This document shows, piece by piece, positions 44,758 through 53,617 of a stretch of 64,000 nt of DNA. The notes beneath the pieces are model-generated. The model searched no databases, was not told the DNA's origin, and saw only the letters and a program-made list of their open reading frames with translations. The position numbers and the translations under genes are program-made. Location: NCBI GenBank assembly GCA_963754335.1, contig CAVWFQ010000010.1:806001-870000 (forward strand), read 5' to 3'. Position 1 is the first letter of the stretch. Every line of letters starts with the position of its first letter. Source of the DNA: JBBSDP01 sp963754335. GTDB lineage: Bacteria; Planctomycetota; Phycisphaerae; Tepidisphaerales; Tepidisphaeraceae.

Positions 44758-45151
44758 CCATCGAGCGAATTCCGATTCGATCAGTCAGCGCAAGATCAAC
44801 GCGCGGATCATCCGCCGTATCGTCACAACACGCGTCCTTCCCCGTCAGGTACGCATATCCTGCAAGCGATGAGTCCACCTTCACGCTCGCGCCGGAAAAT
44901 GCGTTCATGATTCCGCTCACGGCGCGGCAGACGAGATATTCTCCTTCGGCAATTTGCACCGCCGCGCCATCGGCGCCGGTCAGCGATTGAGTTCGGTCTG
45001 CAACCATCTTCAGGATCGTGTTGATATCCAGTTCGACAGCGGCGATGTCGCGCTGCGTCTCAACAATGGCGGAAAGGAATTCCGACTCGTCCGCCCAGAA
45101 ATCCGAATCGCGGCTGGCGAAGTCGGCCGGCATGGCGCTGAATTCCATCAT
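44549..45151 (-). CDS. N-terminal GAF domain of the diguanylate cyclase (frameshifted)
   Basis: MEFSAMPADFASRDSDFWAD starts near 45151. A GAF domain reads DINTILKMVADRTQSLTGAD, GAAVQIAEGEYLVCRAVSG, SSLAGYAYLTGKDACCDDTA and GIRSMVAVPLFRGEEPVGVL. After GVLNV the frame shifts near 44703, continuing as LAGGAAFRPRHIA in the main part; residues after that in this frame are shadow. It is probably the light/redox/ligand input domain of one fused protein rather than a separate gene. Confidence 0.75.
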   Translation of the reverse strand: MMEFSAMPADFASRDSDFWADESEFLSAIVETQRDIAAVELDINTILKMVADRTQSLTGADGAAVQIAEGEYLVCRAVSGIMNAFSGASVKVDSSLAGYAYLTGKDACCDDTADDPRVDLALTDRIGIRSMVAVPLFRGEEPVGVLNVSAGRRRSVPPASYRGIAADGRAGRSSAGACARICRQEGAPRRTDQSADGVKQ

Positions 45152-45500
45152 CACGGTCCTCTGGGCCAATTTGGGAGGACCCGATGTTCGCTGGTAGCAC
45201 CCAGCGAGCGGCGGTTCTCCGTACGGCCCTGGCAATCAGGTTAAAGCGTGAATTTCCCCGGAGACCGCCCCGCGAACCACCCAGGCTGCCTGGCCGCAGG
45301 CGACATACCTCCATCCCGGAGGAACTGCGGAGTGATCGATCTTTTGTACACGCGGTGAGATCGGCGGATCAGCAGATCGTGGCAAATTTCCCGGTGCGCA
45401 TGCGTCACTTTTTACGTTATCGGCCGGCGACGCGTCGTTCATTAGCTTTGTTGGAGGAAGCCTTTACGTGAAAATCGATTTGATTATTCTTCCGTCGCGG
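45152..45500. other. Gap without a supported gene
   Basis: Only short overlapping frames occur here and none has protein-like composition or a ribosome site. The stretch separates the GAF-GGDEF gene start from the end of the epimerase gene upstream on the same strand, so it probably holds the promoter of the cyclase. I see no motif I can name. Confidence 0.4.
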
Positions 45501-46484
45501 CTACCGCTCGCCAGGGAGTCGATATCGATCGCCGAACTCTCCAAACCATTCGACAAAGCGACTCAACCCAACATCGAGAGTCACTTTTGGCTTGTATCCG
45601 AGTTCCGAATTGGCGCGCTTCAAGTCGGCGAAAGTCCGCTCGACGTCCCCCGGCTGCGCCGGCCGGCGATCGATGATCGCTCTTTTGCCAATCGCCTTCT
45701 CCAAACCCGAAATCAGCGCGCTGAGCGTTACCGGCTCCGACCCGCCAAGGTTGTAGATGCGAAAGCGGTCGCACCGATCGAGGCTGGCGAGAATCCCCGC
45801 CACCGTATCCTCGACGAAAGTGTAGTCCCGGCTGGTCGATCCGTCGCCGAAGACGGGAATCGGATCCCCCCGGCTGATGAGCCGGGTGAATTTATGGATG
45901 GCCAGGTCCGGTCGTTGCCGCGGCCCATACACTGTAAAAAACCGTAAACAGAAAATCGGCAGCTTGTAGAGGTTCCAGTAGGTGTATGCGATCAGCTCCC
46001 CCGCTCGCTTGGTGGCAGCATACGGACTGATTGGCTCCTCGACCGGATCCTCCTCCGAAAACGGCACCCGGCTCGCGTTGCCATACACGCTCGAGCTGGA
46101 GGCAAAGAGAAACTTTTTGACTCCGTGCTTCACCGCCGACTGGAGCAGGTTGGTGGTCCCTTCGACATTGACACGGCAGTAATAGGCTGGCCGCTCGATC
46201 GAAGGCCGTACGCCCGCCATCGCGGCTAGATGCAGGATCGCAAACGGCCTGGCCTTCGCGATGAGTTGATCGATCTTTGCACCGTCGATGATATCGAGTT
46301 CTTCGACGTCGATCTGATCGCCCGGTGAGATGCTCTTGAGATTCATCTCTTTCCACGATCGATCGTAGAAGTCGCAGAAATTGTCGACGCCGATCACGCG
46401 ATAGCCGCGGTCGATGAGCGCCTGGGCGGCGTGCGATCCGATGAATCCCGCCGCGCCGGTGACGAGGATGGTTTGTTGTTGCAT
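45501..46484 (-). CDS. NAD-dependent sugar-nucleotide epimerase (UDP-glucuronate 4-epimerase type)
   Basis: ATG at 46484 (MQQQTILVTGAAGFIGSHAA) with the Rossmann GAAGFIG NAD motif, catalytic FASSSSVYGNASRVPFSEED and YxxxK in SPYAATKRAGEL. FFTVYGPRQRPDLAIHKFTR and GDGSTSRDYTFVEDTVAGI are typical of UDP-glucuronate/UDP-galacturonate 4-epimerases. It supplies sugars for cell-surface polysaccharide in the cytoplasm. About 327 residues, intact. The exact substrate cannot be fixed from sequence alone. Confidence 0.9.
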   Translation of the reverse strand: MQQQTILVTGAAGFIGSHAAQALIDRGYRVIGVDNFCDFYDRSWKEMNLKSISPGDQIDVEELDIIDGAKIDQLIAKARPFAILHLAAMAGVRPSIERPAYYCRVNVEGTTNLLQSAVKHGVKKFLFASSSSVYGNASRVPFSEEDPVEEPISPYAATKRAGELIAYTYWNLYKLPIFCLRFFTVYGPRQRPDLAIHKFTRLISRGDPIPVFGDGSTSRDYTFVEDTVAGILASLDRCDRFRIYNLGGSEPVTLSALISGLEKAIGKRAIIDRRPAQPGDVERTFADLKRANSELGYKPKVTLDVGLSRFVEWFGEFGDRYRLPGER

Positions 46485-47193
46485 AGGAATGAGCGGCTTA
46501 TCGCAAGGCCTCTGACGCCGAGAAGAACGCGCGGAGTGTATGAGGCGGGGAAATGGGGTTCAAGCAAATGCGCTGATTGGAATTGCGGGGTGACTGGGGG
46601 ACGCTTACAGACAAGCAATTGGAGGTCTTGCCAAGGCATCTCGCTTTTAGCACTCTCCTCTTGTTTGAATTTACTGACACGGATCGTCGAAAAATCGCGC
46701 CATTTTCCTGGCAGCTGTGCAGTTCCATTTCTGATGTTCGAGAAGTGTCAAATTGGTTAAAGACGGGCGCCTTTCCCGTCGAAGCTGACGCCTCGCAAAA
46801 TCATTCTGGGAGTGGCGACCGGCCAACTCGGCACCCGTGATCCGGCCATTATTGACAACGTCATAACTCCATCAGGTAATACGTGGCTTGAGGTCCGAAT
46901 AGACTGGCCGAAGGGGAAACGGCCCGCATCGCAGGTTTTCGTGCCTTCTCGCGCCGACGCCCGTGAGAAGGCGCATGTGAGAGTGTCGATATGAGCGATT
47001 TGGTTGCCGTTTGGTTTAGAACAAGCGCGGGGAGGAGGAGGCTGTGAGAGCTCCCATTGCCGTCGTCGGGGGGGGGTGGGTCTCACTCTGATCTATTTTG
47101 AGCGGTCAACGGCAACCGCGTCATCGGCGGAGCACATTGAAATACGCCGGTCGCCAACAAAAACCAGGCTGGCAAGCCCTGTCGCCGCGCCCA
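46485..47193. other. 709-bp intergenic region, one doubtful small ORF
   Basis: No confident gene. A plus-strand frame from a possible GTG at 46812 to 46994 (60 residues, NTWLEVRIDWPKGKRPASQV) has protein-like composition, but it has no good ribosome site and could be a decayed remnant. A run of ten Gs lies near 47070. No transposon ends or tRNA are visible. Confidence 0.4.
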
Positions 47194-48024
47194 TCACGAA
47201 ACTGACTCCAGCGTCACTTCAAAGAGGAGCGTGGAATTCCCAGGGATCGGCCCGTTGGCTTTCGATCCATATCCTTCGGCCGGCGGGATCAGGATCAGGC
47301 GCGACTCTCCCAACTGCATGCCATCGATTCCCTCGTCGAACCCGACGATCGCCCCGCCGCTTCCGAGAGTCAAATTGAAAGGCGTTCCGCCGTCCTTGCT
47401 CGAATCATCGAAGATCTTTCCATTTTTCGCGAAAAAGCCCGTGTATAGCACGTTTACGGTCTGTCCGGTCTCAACTGATGAAGTCCCCTGGCCGGGGATG
47501 ATCGTATCAACCTGCACTCCATCGGGCAGCGCCGAGTAGATCGGCGTGCTTACGACGAAAGTGGCGTTGCCATTACTTTTCGTGAAGACACCGGTGGGTG
47601 CAAACGCGGCGCTAATCGGGTGCTTGCCGGAGAAATACGTGCTGCCGCCCGGCGGCTGCGTGAAAGTGAATGTCCCCGTGCTGATTGCATAGCGCGGATC
47701 GGTCGAAGTCGCCGGCGAAAGCGTGATCGTTCCGAGCATGTTGCGGTGGTCCAGGATGTTAACCGTTCCGGTCGGCGAACCCGCCGCGCCAGCGGCGCGG
47801 ACGGTCGCCGAAAATGTGATCGGCTGGCCGATCGTTCCGGCGGTTGCCGTCAGTGTCGTTTTCGTCGCCGCATGCTTCGTGGCAACCGTCGCTGCCGTTC
47901 GTTCTGAAGCGCTGACCAATGCGCTAGACCCTACGGCTGGAACGGTTCCACAAAGAAAAGTACGACTTTCAAGGGACTCGACGGCCGAACGATATCGCGC
48001 GGAGCTTGCAACGCATTTGAGCAT
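47194..48024 (-). CDS. Secreted Ig-like protein with FKBP-type peptidyl-prolyl isomerase
   Basis: ATG at 48024 (MLKCVASSARYRSAVESLES), with the planctomycete LESR export signature. An Ig-like unit (GQPITFSATVRAAGAAGSPT, GTVNILDHRNMLGTITL) occupies about residues 50-150. The C-terminal FKBP domain (GQTVNVLYTGFFAKNGKIFD, GGAIVGFDEGIDGMQLGESR, LILIPPAEGYGSKANGPIPG, STLLFEVTLESV) carries the conserved hydrophobic pocket residues. It would assist folding of exported proteins outside the cytoplasm. About 276 residues. Confidence 0.85.
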   Translation of the reverse strand: MLKCVASSARYRSAVESLESRTFLCGTVPAVGSSALVSASERTAATVATKHAATKTTLTATAGTIGQPITFSATVRAAGAAGSPTGTVNILDHRNMLGTITLSPATSTDPRYAISTGTFTFTQPPGGSTYFSGKHPISAAFAPTGVFTKSNGNATFVVSTPIYSALPDGVQVDTIIPGQGTSSVETGQTVNVLYTGFFAKNGKIFDDSSKDGGTPFNLTLGSGGAIVGFDEGIDGMQLGESRLILIPPAEGYGSKANGPIPGNSTLLFEVTLESVS

Positions 48025-48091
48025 AGGGTTAGCCTCAGGAAGCATTTCGAATCCCCGCCAAACCTGAAAATATGAGACGCAACAGATCGGG

Positions 48092-48813
48092 TCAAGTGTT
48101 CAGATTTCGTGAATTCGTCGAGTCCCGAATACCTGCAATCCGGGTTGAATGCGGCGCCAGCGTTTCTTCGCTGCTGATTGCGACCGACAAATCGTCCACC
48201 GTGATGTCGACGATCGTCGGCGGGCGCGTTGCGAGATAGTGGCGCAGCTCGGCTTCGGCGTCGCGGAGCGCTGCCACTTCGATTGCCGCCGTCTCGTAAA
48301 GACCGATTCGAAAGTACGCGTCATTGTCCACATCGGTCGGCAGGCGATGGTAGTGATGCATGACGCCAAATCGCTGCAATTCCCGGCGAAGCGTCTCAAG
48401 CATTTGCGGATATTCGCCGGTTACGCGATCGAGCGGCCAGCCGAGCACCACTGCTTTACCTTCACGCAGGCCGAAGGAGGCGCATAGGGCGGTTGTCCGC
48501 GGCTGGTGAAACGGTGTGGTTGATCGGTAAAGCCGCCAATCTGAACGCGCATCGGAAGCCATGGCGTCGCCCGAATAAAGTCGAGCAACCCATTCAGATC
48601 AATCGGAGCGGGAGGTGGAACCCCCGGCGGATCGAGAGAGATCAACGTGCTGTGAACCTGCTCGAGCGCGTAGGGATGGAAACATCGGCCCAGTTGATTT
48701 GTAACCCGATTCTGGCATTCGATAATCAGCTCGGCCAGCGGCCTCGGCTTGGCGCCGTACCAGGCTACGATCGTGCGGAGAGGGGTAGCGGCACTCACCA
48801 TGGGGCAGCTCAC
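48092..48813 (-). CDS. 2H-phosphoesterase-like protein, frameshifted, coupled to hpnR
   Basis: GTG at 48813 overlaps the hpnR stop by four bases (GTGA). The first piece (to about 48490) holds GRCFHPYALEQVHSTLISLD, where HSTL matches the first H-x-T/S motif of 2'-5' RNA-ligase-like phosphoesterases. After FTSRG the frame shifts and continues TTALCASFGLREGKAVVLGW ... MHHYHRLPTDVDNDAYFRIG ... TIVDITVDDLSVAISSEETL. A second H-x-T is not clear, so activity is uncertain. Repaired length is about 240 residues. The coupling suggests co-expression with hopanoid methylation, but the functional link is unknown. Confidence 0.55.
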
Positions 48814-50303
48814 GGCCGCGCAACTTCCCGTTTTTGCGAGGGGGTCACATTACGATGCACCAGCAAATCGTGCGGCTTCATCTTCTTACCGTATTCGGAA
48901 GCACGCCGCATCGCATAGGTGACCGGTTTGAAATGGTCGGCATAAAACCGATCGACGTTGTACGCGTCGGAAAACTTGAAAAGCATCCGCAGAAAATTGG
49001 TCTGCCCGCGCATCAACTGGCCGGCGATAATTCTTGAAACGGCAACCGCCGTCCGCCAACCCATGAATTTTCGGTTGATAATCTCCTGCGTTTTGACCAG
49101 TTCCTCGTAGAACTCGCGTAGCGGGAGCTTGGTTTCCATCACCGCGTGCTGAATGTCGTAGAGCCGGTAATCCACGCTGCTCAGCTTGCGCGACTCGGTG
49201 TGAAACAGTTCCGTGCCGGGATAAGGAGTTGCCACCGTAAGATGAACGACTTCCGGCACCATCGTCGCCCACTCCTGCGCGTGCTGGAATTGTTCGCGCG
49301 ACCAGGATGGATCGGTGATCAGGTTGATCGCCACGTTAATCCCGAGCTTCCGCGCCACTTCGAGCGCCTCGAAATTCTGGTTCGGCGTTGTGCGCTTGCG
49401 AAACAGCTTCAATTGTTCTGCGTCGAGCGATTCCAGTCCGAGGAACATGTAAGTCAAGCCCAGCTTCGCCCACCGCGCGAAGACCTCCTGATTTCGAATC
49501 AGCACGTCGCATCGCGTCTCCAGGTAATACCGTTTGCGGATTTTTCGGCGTTCGATTTCATCGGCGATCGCCATCCCATGATCCGAATGAATGAAAGCCA
49601 CGTCGTCGACGATAAATACGTTGGGTTCGCGGATTGTCCGCATTTCCTCCGCGACAACGGCGGGATCCGCCTGGCGGTAGCTGCGCCCGTAAAACGTCCA
49701 CGCGCTGCAAAACGAGCAATCCCACGGGCATCCGCGCGAAAATTCGATCGACGCACAGGGATCAAGCTCGCCAATGAAATATTTGCCCCGCTTGCGGGTG
49801 AGATGCCGCGCCGGCCGGCTGATGTTGAGATCCGCGAGCATTTCGGATTTGGGGCCCGAGCCGTTGGTCGTGGCCACGCCGGCCAATCCATCCACGTTTG
49901 GAATGCGTTCGAGCATTCGGGGAACGGTCGTTTCCCCTTCTCCTTCGACGATCGCATCGATCGCGCCGTCGGCGTGCTTCAGGACTTCCTGCGTGATAAA
50001 GCTGATGCTGTGCCCGCCGCAGAAAATGAAGCAACGGGGCAGACGCTTGCGGGCGAGCTTGGCCAGATCGATCACTTCAGGCACATTCGCCAGATAATTG
50101 ACGCTGAAGCCGATCGCCTCGGGCGCGAATGCCGCGATTTCGCGCTCGAAATCGCGTTGTTTGAACACCTGAAGATCGAGCAGCCGCACTTCATGCCCGG
50201 CCCGTTCGACGGCCCCCGCGACGCATTCCATGCCAAGCGGCTCCAGCCGCAGATAGACTTCGGAATAGAGCAATGCACTGGGATGCACGAGTAGTATTTT
50301 CAA
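48810..50303 (-). CDS. hpnR: Hopanoid C-3 methylase (B12-binding radical SAM)
   Basis: TTG at 50303 (LKILLVHPSALLYSEVYLRL) is chosen because a GGTGAGG site precedes it and HpnR proteins begin there. A cobalamin-binding Rossmann domain (LEPLGMECVAGAVERAGHEV, IGFSVNYLANVPEVIDLAK, IEGEGETT-like VEGEGETTVPRML) is followed by the radical SAM motif FSRGCPWDCSFCSAWTFYGR (CxxxCxxC) and VFIVDDVAFIH. The family adds a methyl group at C-3 of hopanoids in the membrane. About 497 residues, intact. Identification rests on the conserved start and motif layout I recall for HpnR; related B12 radical SAM methylases are the alternative. Confidence 0.8.
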   Translation of the reverse strand: MKILLVHPSALLYSEVYLRLEPLGMECVAGAVERAGHEVRLLDLQVFKQRDFEREIAAFAPEAIGFSVNYLANVPEVIDLAKLARKRLPRCFIFCGGHSISFITQEVLKHADGAIDAIVEGEGETTVPRMLERIPNVDGLAGVATTNGSGPKSEMLADLNISRPARHLTRKRGKYFIGELDPCASIEFSRGCPWDCSFCSAWTFYGRSYRQADPAVVAEEMRTIREPNVFIVDDVAFIHSDHGMAIADEIERRKIRKRYYLETRCDVLIRNQEVFARWAKLGLTYMFLGLESLDAEQLKLFRKRTTPNQNFEALEVARKLGINVAINLITDPSWSREQFQHAQEWATMVPEVVHLTVATPYPGTELFHTESRKLSSVDYRLYDIQHAVMETKLPLREFYEELVKTQEIINRKFMGWRTAVAVSRIIAGQLMRGQTNFLRMLFKFSDAYNVDRFYADHFKPVTYAMRRASEYGKKMKPHDLLVHRNVTPSQKREVARP

Positions 50304-50378
50304 TTTTGCCTCACCCTTCGTTGGGAACGTGGGACTTTTTCTCACTGTGCTTGGCAGCATGCTAGCAAGGAGAGGCGG

Positions 50379-51348
50379 TTGATTGAACGGATGATTTTGG
50401 CTCGAAGTCAATCGAGGAATCGCGAACGTGCAGGCAACTCATCGACAATTGCGCGGTGTCGGACGAGATTCACGAGTGCCCGAAGATTCCATACGGGGTG
50501 GATCACCTGGGCTGGGAAGTTGATTTCCGACGTCGCCGGGCTTGCCTTCGGCGCGGGTCTCGACTGGAAGGTCCAGGAGGCCTACTGCTTTCTGATGAAT
50601 CTGTGGGAGCCCGGCGACCGCGTCTTTCTTCTCGGCTTCAGTCGCGGCGCTTACACCGTAGGTGTTCTGGGGGAGACAACGAGCGCCGCTTTCCCGTGCA
50701 TTTCATGGGGCTGTGGGATATGGTTTCTTCAGTCGGTTGGGTTTGGGACCCGCCGAAGTATCCTTTCACGACCCATAATCCGAGCGTTTCGATCATTCGC
50801 CACGCGGTTTCGGTCGACGAGCGTCGCTGGTTTTTCCGGCAAAATCTCGTCCAGCAGCCCTTGCCGGATCCGATTTCGGTCCCCGCGATTCAGGATCTGA
50901 AACCATGGTGGTTTCCTGGCGTTCACTGCGACGTAGGCGGCGGCTATCCAGCGAACGCCAGCGGACTCTGGCGATTATCACTCGAGTGGATTCTGGCCGA
51001 GGCAAAACTCGCGGGGTTATATGTCAATGAAGATCGCCGAAAGGAGATACTCGAGCCGGATACAAACCAAAGGCGATCCTGGATCGATTGCCAGACTGAA
51101 TCGCTCCACGGAGTCTGGTGGCTCCTCGAATATCTTCCAAAGCTTTGTTGGGACGAACAAACACGAAAGAAGACGATCAACGTCGGCGCGGGCAGACATC
51201 GCACCATCGCGCCGGGCAATTGATTGCGCCGTCCACGCTGTTGCGAATTCGGGAGAGTTCCTACACGCCTCCCAACATGTCGGCGAATTTTCTTGACACG
51301 GTGCGCGAGCTCCCGGAAGTGACCGGCCCGATTCCCTATACTCCGTAG
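50379..51348 (+). pseudogene. Decayed DUF2235 (alpha/beta-hydrolase, Tle1-like) gene
   Basis: DUF2235 landmarks are scattered over several frames. One frame has SDVAGLAFGAGLDWKVQEAY and LWEPGDRVFLLGFSRGAYTV (nucleophile Ser in GFSRGA). The next has VHFMGLWDMVSSVGWVWDPP, KPWWFPGVHCDVGGGYPANA and the C-terminal WILAEAKLAGLYVNEDRRKE. The third, near 51215, has LIAPSTLLRIRESSYTPPNM and ends at 51348. The usual N-terminal DGTWN start is missing. At least three frame changes plus the missing start point to a broken gene. The intact family includes phospholipases and type VI effectors. Confidence 0.65.
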
Positions 51349-51440
51349 CTTTCTCCGGGCCGTGATTCGAGTTGGCGCGGCGTCGCACTCACGCGTGGAC
51401 CTTCACGCGCGTTTCGACGTGGGTTCGAGTGGACGGACCC

Positions 51441-52739
51441 CTACGCTTTCAGCATTTCGAGGCCGGTGAGTGTGCCTGTGCTTGTAGCAAACTTATCCGT
51501 CTCAACTCCAACGCCCTGAAGAATCGGGACGAACAGATTGCAGAGCGGCTTGTTGGTTCTGAACTCTTCACCTTCTGCCGCAACCAGGTGCTGACCATGT
51601 TTGAATGGACCACCGGCCAGGACGATCGGGAGATTGTTATTGGCGTGGCTGCTGGCGTTGCCAAGGTTGCTTCCAAACAGAACTGTCGTGTTCATCAGCA
51701 ATGGAACGTCTGCTTCCTTCGCGGCTTTGAGCCTGGTGAGCAAGCCAGCGAACGATTTCATCTCGGCTTCTTCGATTCTGCGGAGCTGCTCGATCTTCGC
51801 CGGCTCTTGGCCGTGGTGGGAAAGGGAGTGATGTCCCATGGTGACGCCGGGGATAGGCTGCACGTAGTCATCGCCGCCGATGTTGAAACTGAAAACGCGC
51901 GTGCTGTCGGTCTGGAGGGCAAGGGGCATCAGGTCAAAGAGCGCATCCATCTTGCCGATCATGTCGGCTTCGTTCTGCACGTCATGCGGGATTGCGGCAT
52001 CGACTTTCGGCTTTGGCTTGCGCGACCAGGCCTGCATGGCCTGGAGCCGTCGTTCCATTTCACGCACGCTCGTGAAATATTCGTCCAGCTTATCGCGATC
52101 GCCGGCGCCGATGCGCCCGCGAATGCTCGTCGCTTCAGCGCTGACGGCGTCCAGGATGCTGCGCCCTTCGTTCAACCGCTCCACTTCCCGATTCACTTCA
52201 TCCGGCGTGCCTTCCAGAAAGAGGCGGGCGAACAATTTAGAGGGCTTCTCCTCCGCCGGCAGCCTTACGCCGCTGCGATTCCAGGATAAGCCCTGGCCGT
52301 TGATGGCGAGGATGATTGATGGAAATCGAGTGGCAACATCGAATTTGTCGGCGACTACCTGGTCGATCGAAATGCCGTTATGGAAGCCCGGCAGTTGCGG
52401 ATCCCTGGCTCCCGTGAGGAACGTCATCTCGCTGTTGTGGCCGGCGGACTCGTTCCCCTGTTGGGCAAGACCACTGATGACGGTGAAATCGTCGCGATGA
52501 TCCTTCATCACTTCGATATAGGGAGAGGGTTGATAGTCGCGGCCGGCTCCTTTGGGGAAAAAGTACGGCGCATGAAGCCCGAGCGAGGTGCAGATGCAGA
52601 TCATTCGCCGCGGGGGCGCACTTGCCGCATCTCCCATCACATGCGGAAGCATCGAATCGAGAAACGGCAACGCCAGCGAAACGCCGGCCCCGCGGAGGAA
52701 CGTACGACGCGAAATCGGCCGAAACAGTTGGGCTGCCAT
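51441..52739 (-). CDS. DUF1552 protein with twin-arginine signal
   Basis: ATG at 52739 (MAAQLFRPISRRTFLRGAGV) carries the Tat motif SRRTFLRG followed by a hydrophobic stretch, so folded export is expected. DUF1552 motifs are clear: CICTSLGLHAPYFFPKGAGR, SGLAQQGNESAGHNSEMTFL, ISIDQVVADKFDVATRFPSI, TTVLFGSNLGNASSHANNNL, PIVLAGGPFKHGQHLVAAEG. The family is abundant in planctomycetes, often beside DUF1592/1588 genes, and its biochemical role is not established. About 432 residues, intact. Confidence 0.92.
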   Translation of the reverse strand: MAAQLFRPISRRTFLRGAGVSLALPFLDSMLPHVMGDAASAPPRRMICICTSLGLHAPYFFPKGAGRDYQPSPYIEVMKDHRDDFTVISGLAQQGNESAGHNSEMTFLTGARDPQLPGFHNGISIDQVVADKFDVATRFPSIILAINGQGLSWNRSGVRLPAEEKPSKLFARLFLEGTPDEVNREVERLNEGRSILDAVSAEATSIRGRIGAGDRDKLDEYFTSVREMERRLQAMQAWSRKPKPKVDAAIPHDVQNEADMIGKMDALFDLMPLALQTDSTRVFSFNIGGDDYVQPIPGVTMGHHSLSHHGQEPAKIEQLRRIEEAEMKSFAGLLTRLKAAKEADVPLLMNTTVLFGSNLGNASSHANNNLPIVLAGGPFKHGQHLVAAEGEEFRTNKPLCNLFVPILQGVGVETDKFATSTGTLTGLEMLKA

Positions 52740-53399
52740 CAATTTCCTTATCGTGCCGGGGTCATTTCGTTTGAAGAACCTAAGGCGGTAAGATACTTGC
52801 CGATGGGCAGGCGGTTCCACACGCCGCGGCATCGCTTCTGTTTGCTGCTGCGACGACAGCTTTGTTGCTCCAGAGCTTTCACATGTCCGATGAATATGTC
52901 TTCGCCAACGGCGTCATCTGCGCCGCGAACCGAGGCGTGCTCTATCTGCATCACTTTGGCCCGCTCAACGGCCTTCCCATCTTCTCGCCGAAACCGGGCT
53001 TCGGACAATTTTTCCCCTTTAGCCCAAATAATTTCGCTGCAGATCCTGGCATTCGTCAGCGTTGGAGTTTTGCGGGCTTCATTTGGTCGACATCTGACAG
53101 CGGGGAGATGCAATCGCTGACTCAAGCAGCGTCACGCAAGCCATACCATTTTTCCCCGGTTGGAGGGTGGCGTTCCACTCTGGTTTATTGCACAGGCCTG
53201 CACGGTTCTGCCATTCAATTGGTGGACCTTCCGCCGTCGGCGATCGATTCCGTTTTAAGAAGCTCGGCGGTACGAGCAAGTTTGGTCTGTCCGGATCAAT
53301 GAGCAGTACCGCGCAGTCGGTGAGCGTGACGGAGACACAATTGTCTGGGTATGGGTTGGCACCCATACCGACTTCGACAAATTATTTGCGTGAGAAAAA
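52740..53399. other. 660-bp stretch with no confident gene
   Basis: Two overlapping weak candidates exist: a plus-strand frame 52862-53302 (MSDEYVFANGVICAANRGVL) and a minus-strand frame 53079-53366 (VTLTDCAVLLIDPDRPNLLV). Neither has a good ribosome site and they exclude each other. It is the chromosomal flank of the integrated element and may hold a decayed gene or the promoter of the DUF1552 gene. Confidence 0.4.
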
Positions 53400-53447
53400 C
53401 GTTCCCGATAGGGGTCGAACCTATAACCTTCGGCTTCGGAGGCCGAA
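53400..53447 (-). tRNA. 3' fragment of tRNA-Arg(CCG), attachment-site remnant
   Basis: Read on the minus strand, the anticodon arm is TCGGC-CTCCGAA-GCCGA (anticodon CCG), followed by a 5-nt variable loop AGGTT, T-arm ATAGG-TTCGACC-CCTAT and acceptor strand CGGGAAC with discriminator G at 53400. No D-arm or 5' acceptor strand is present upstream; that side is element DNA. The integrase starts 170 bp away and reads away from it. This is the standard picture of an element integrated at a tRNA 3' half: this fragment is the displaced chromosomal end, and the intact gene should lie at the other junction beyond the window. Not itself a working tRNA. Confidence 0.85.
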
Positions 53448-53617
53448 GTCCAGTTTATTCACCACGTTTTACGAAAATTGGCCGATTATCATTTTGGCCT
53501 TGTTTCTCGCTGATTCGAGCCGGTTGCAAGTTGATTGAGATTGACGACAATTCACGAAAAGGGTAGCCCGGGGGTAGCCCCCGGCCGGATCGTCCCAAAT
53601 TGATCGGAAATCGTGCC

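Noticed and set aside
46812..46994. Possible 60-residue gene
   Set aside because: GTG start without ribosome site and no recognised motif; kept only as a note in the intergenic entry.
53400..53447. Complete tRNA gene
   Set aside because: The D-arm and 5' acceptor strand are missing upstream, so it can only be a fragment at an attachment site.
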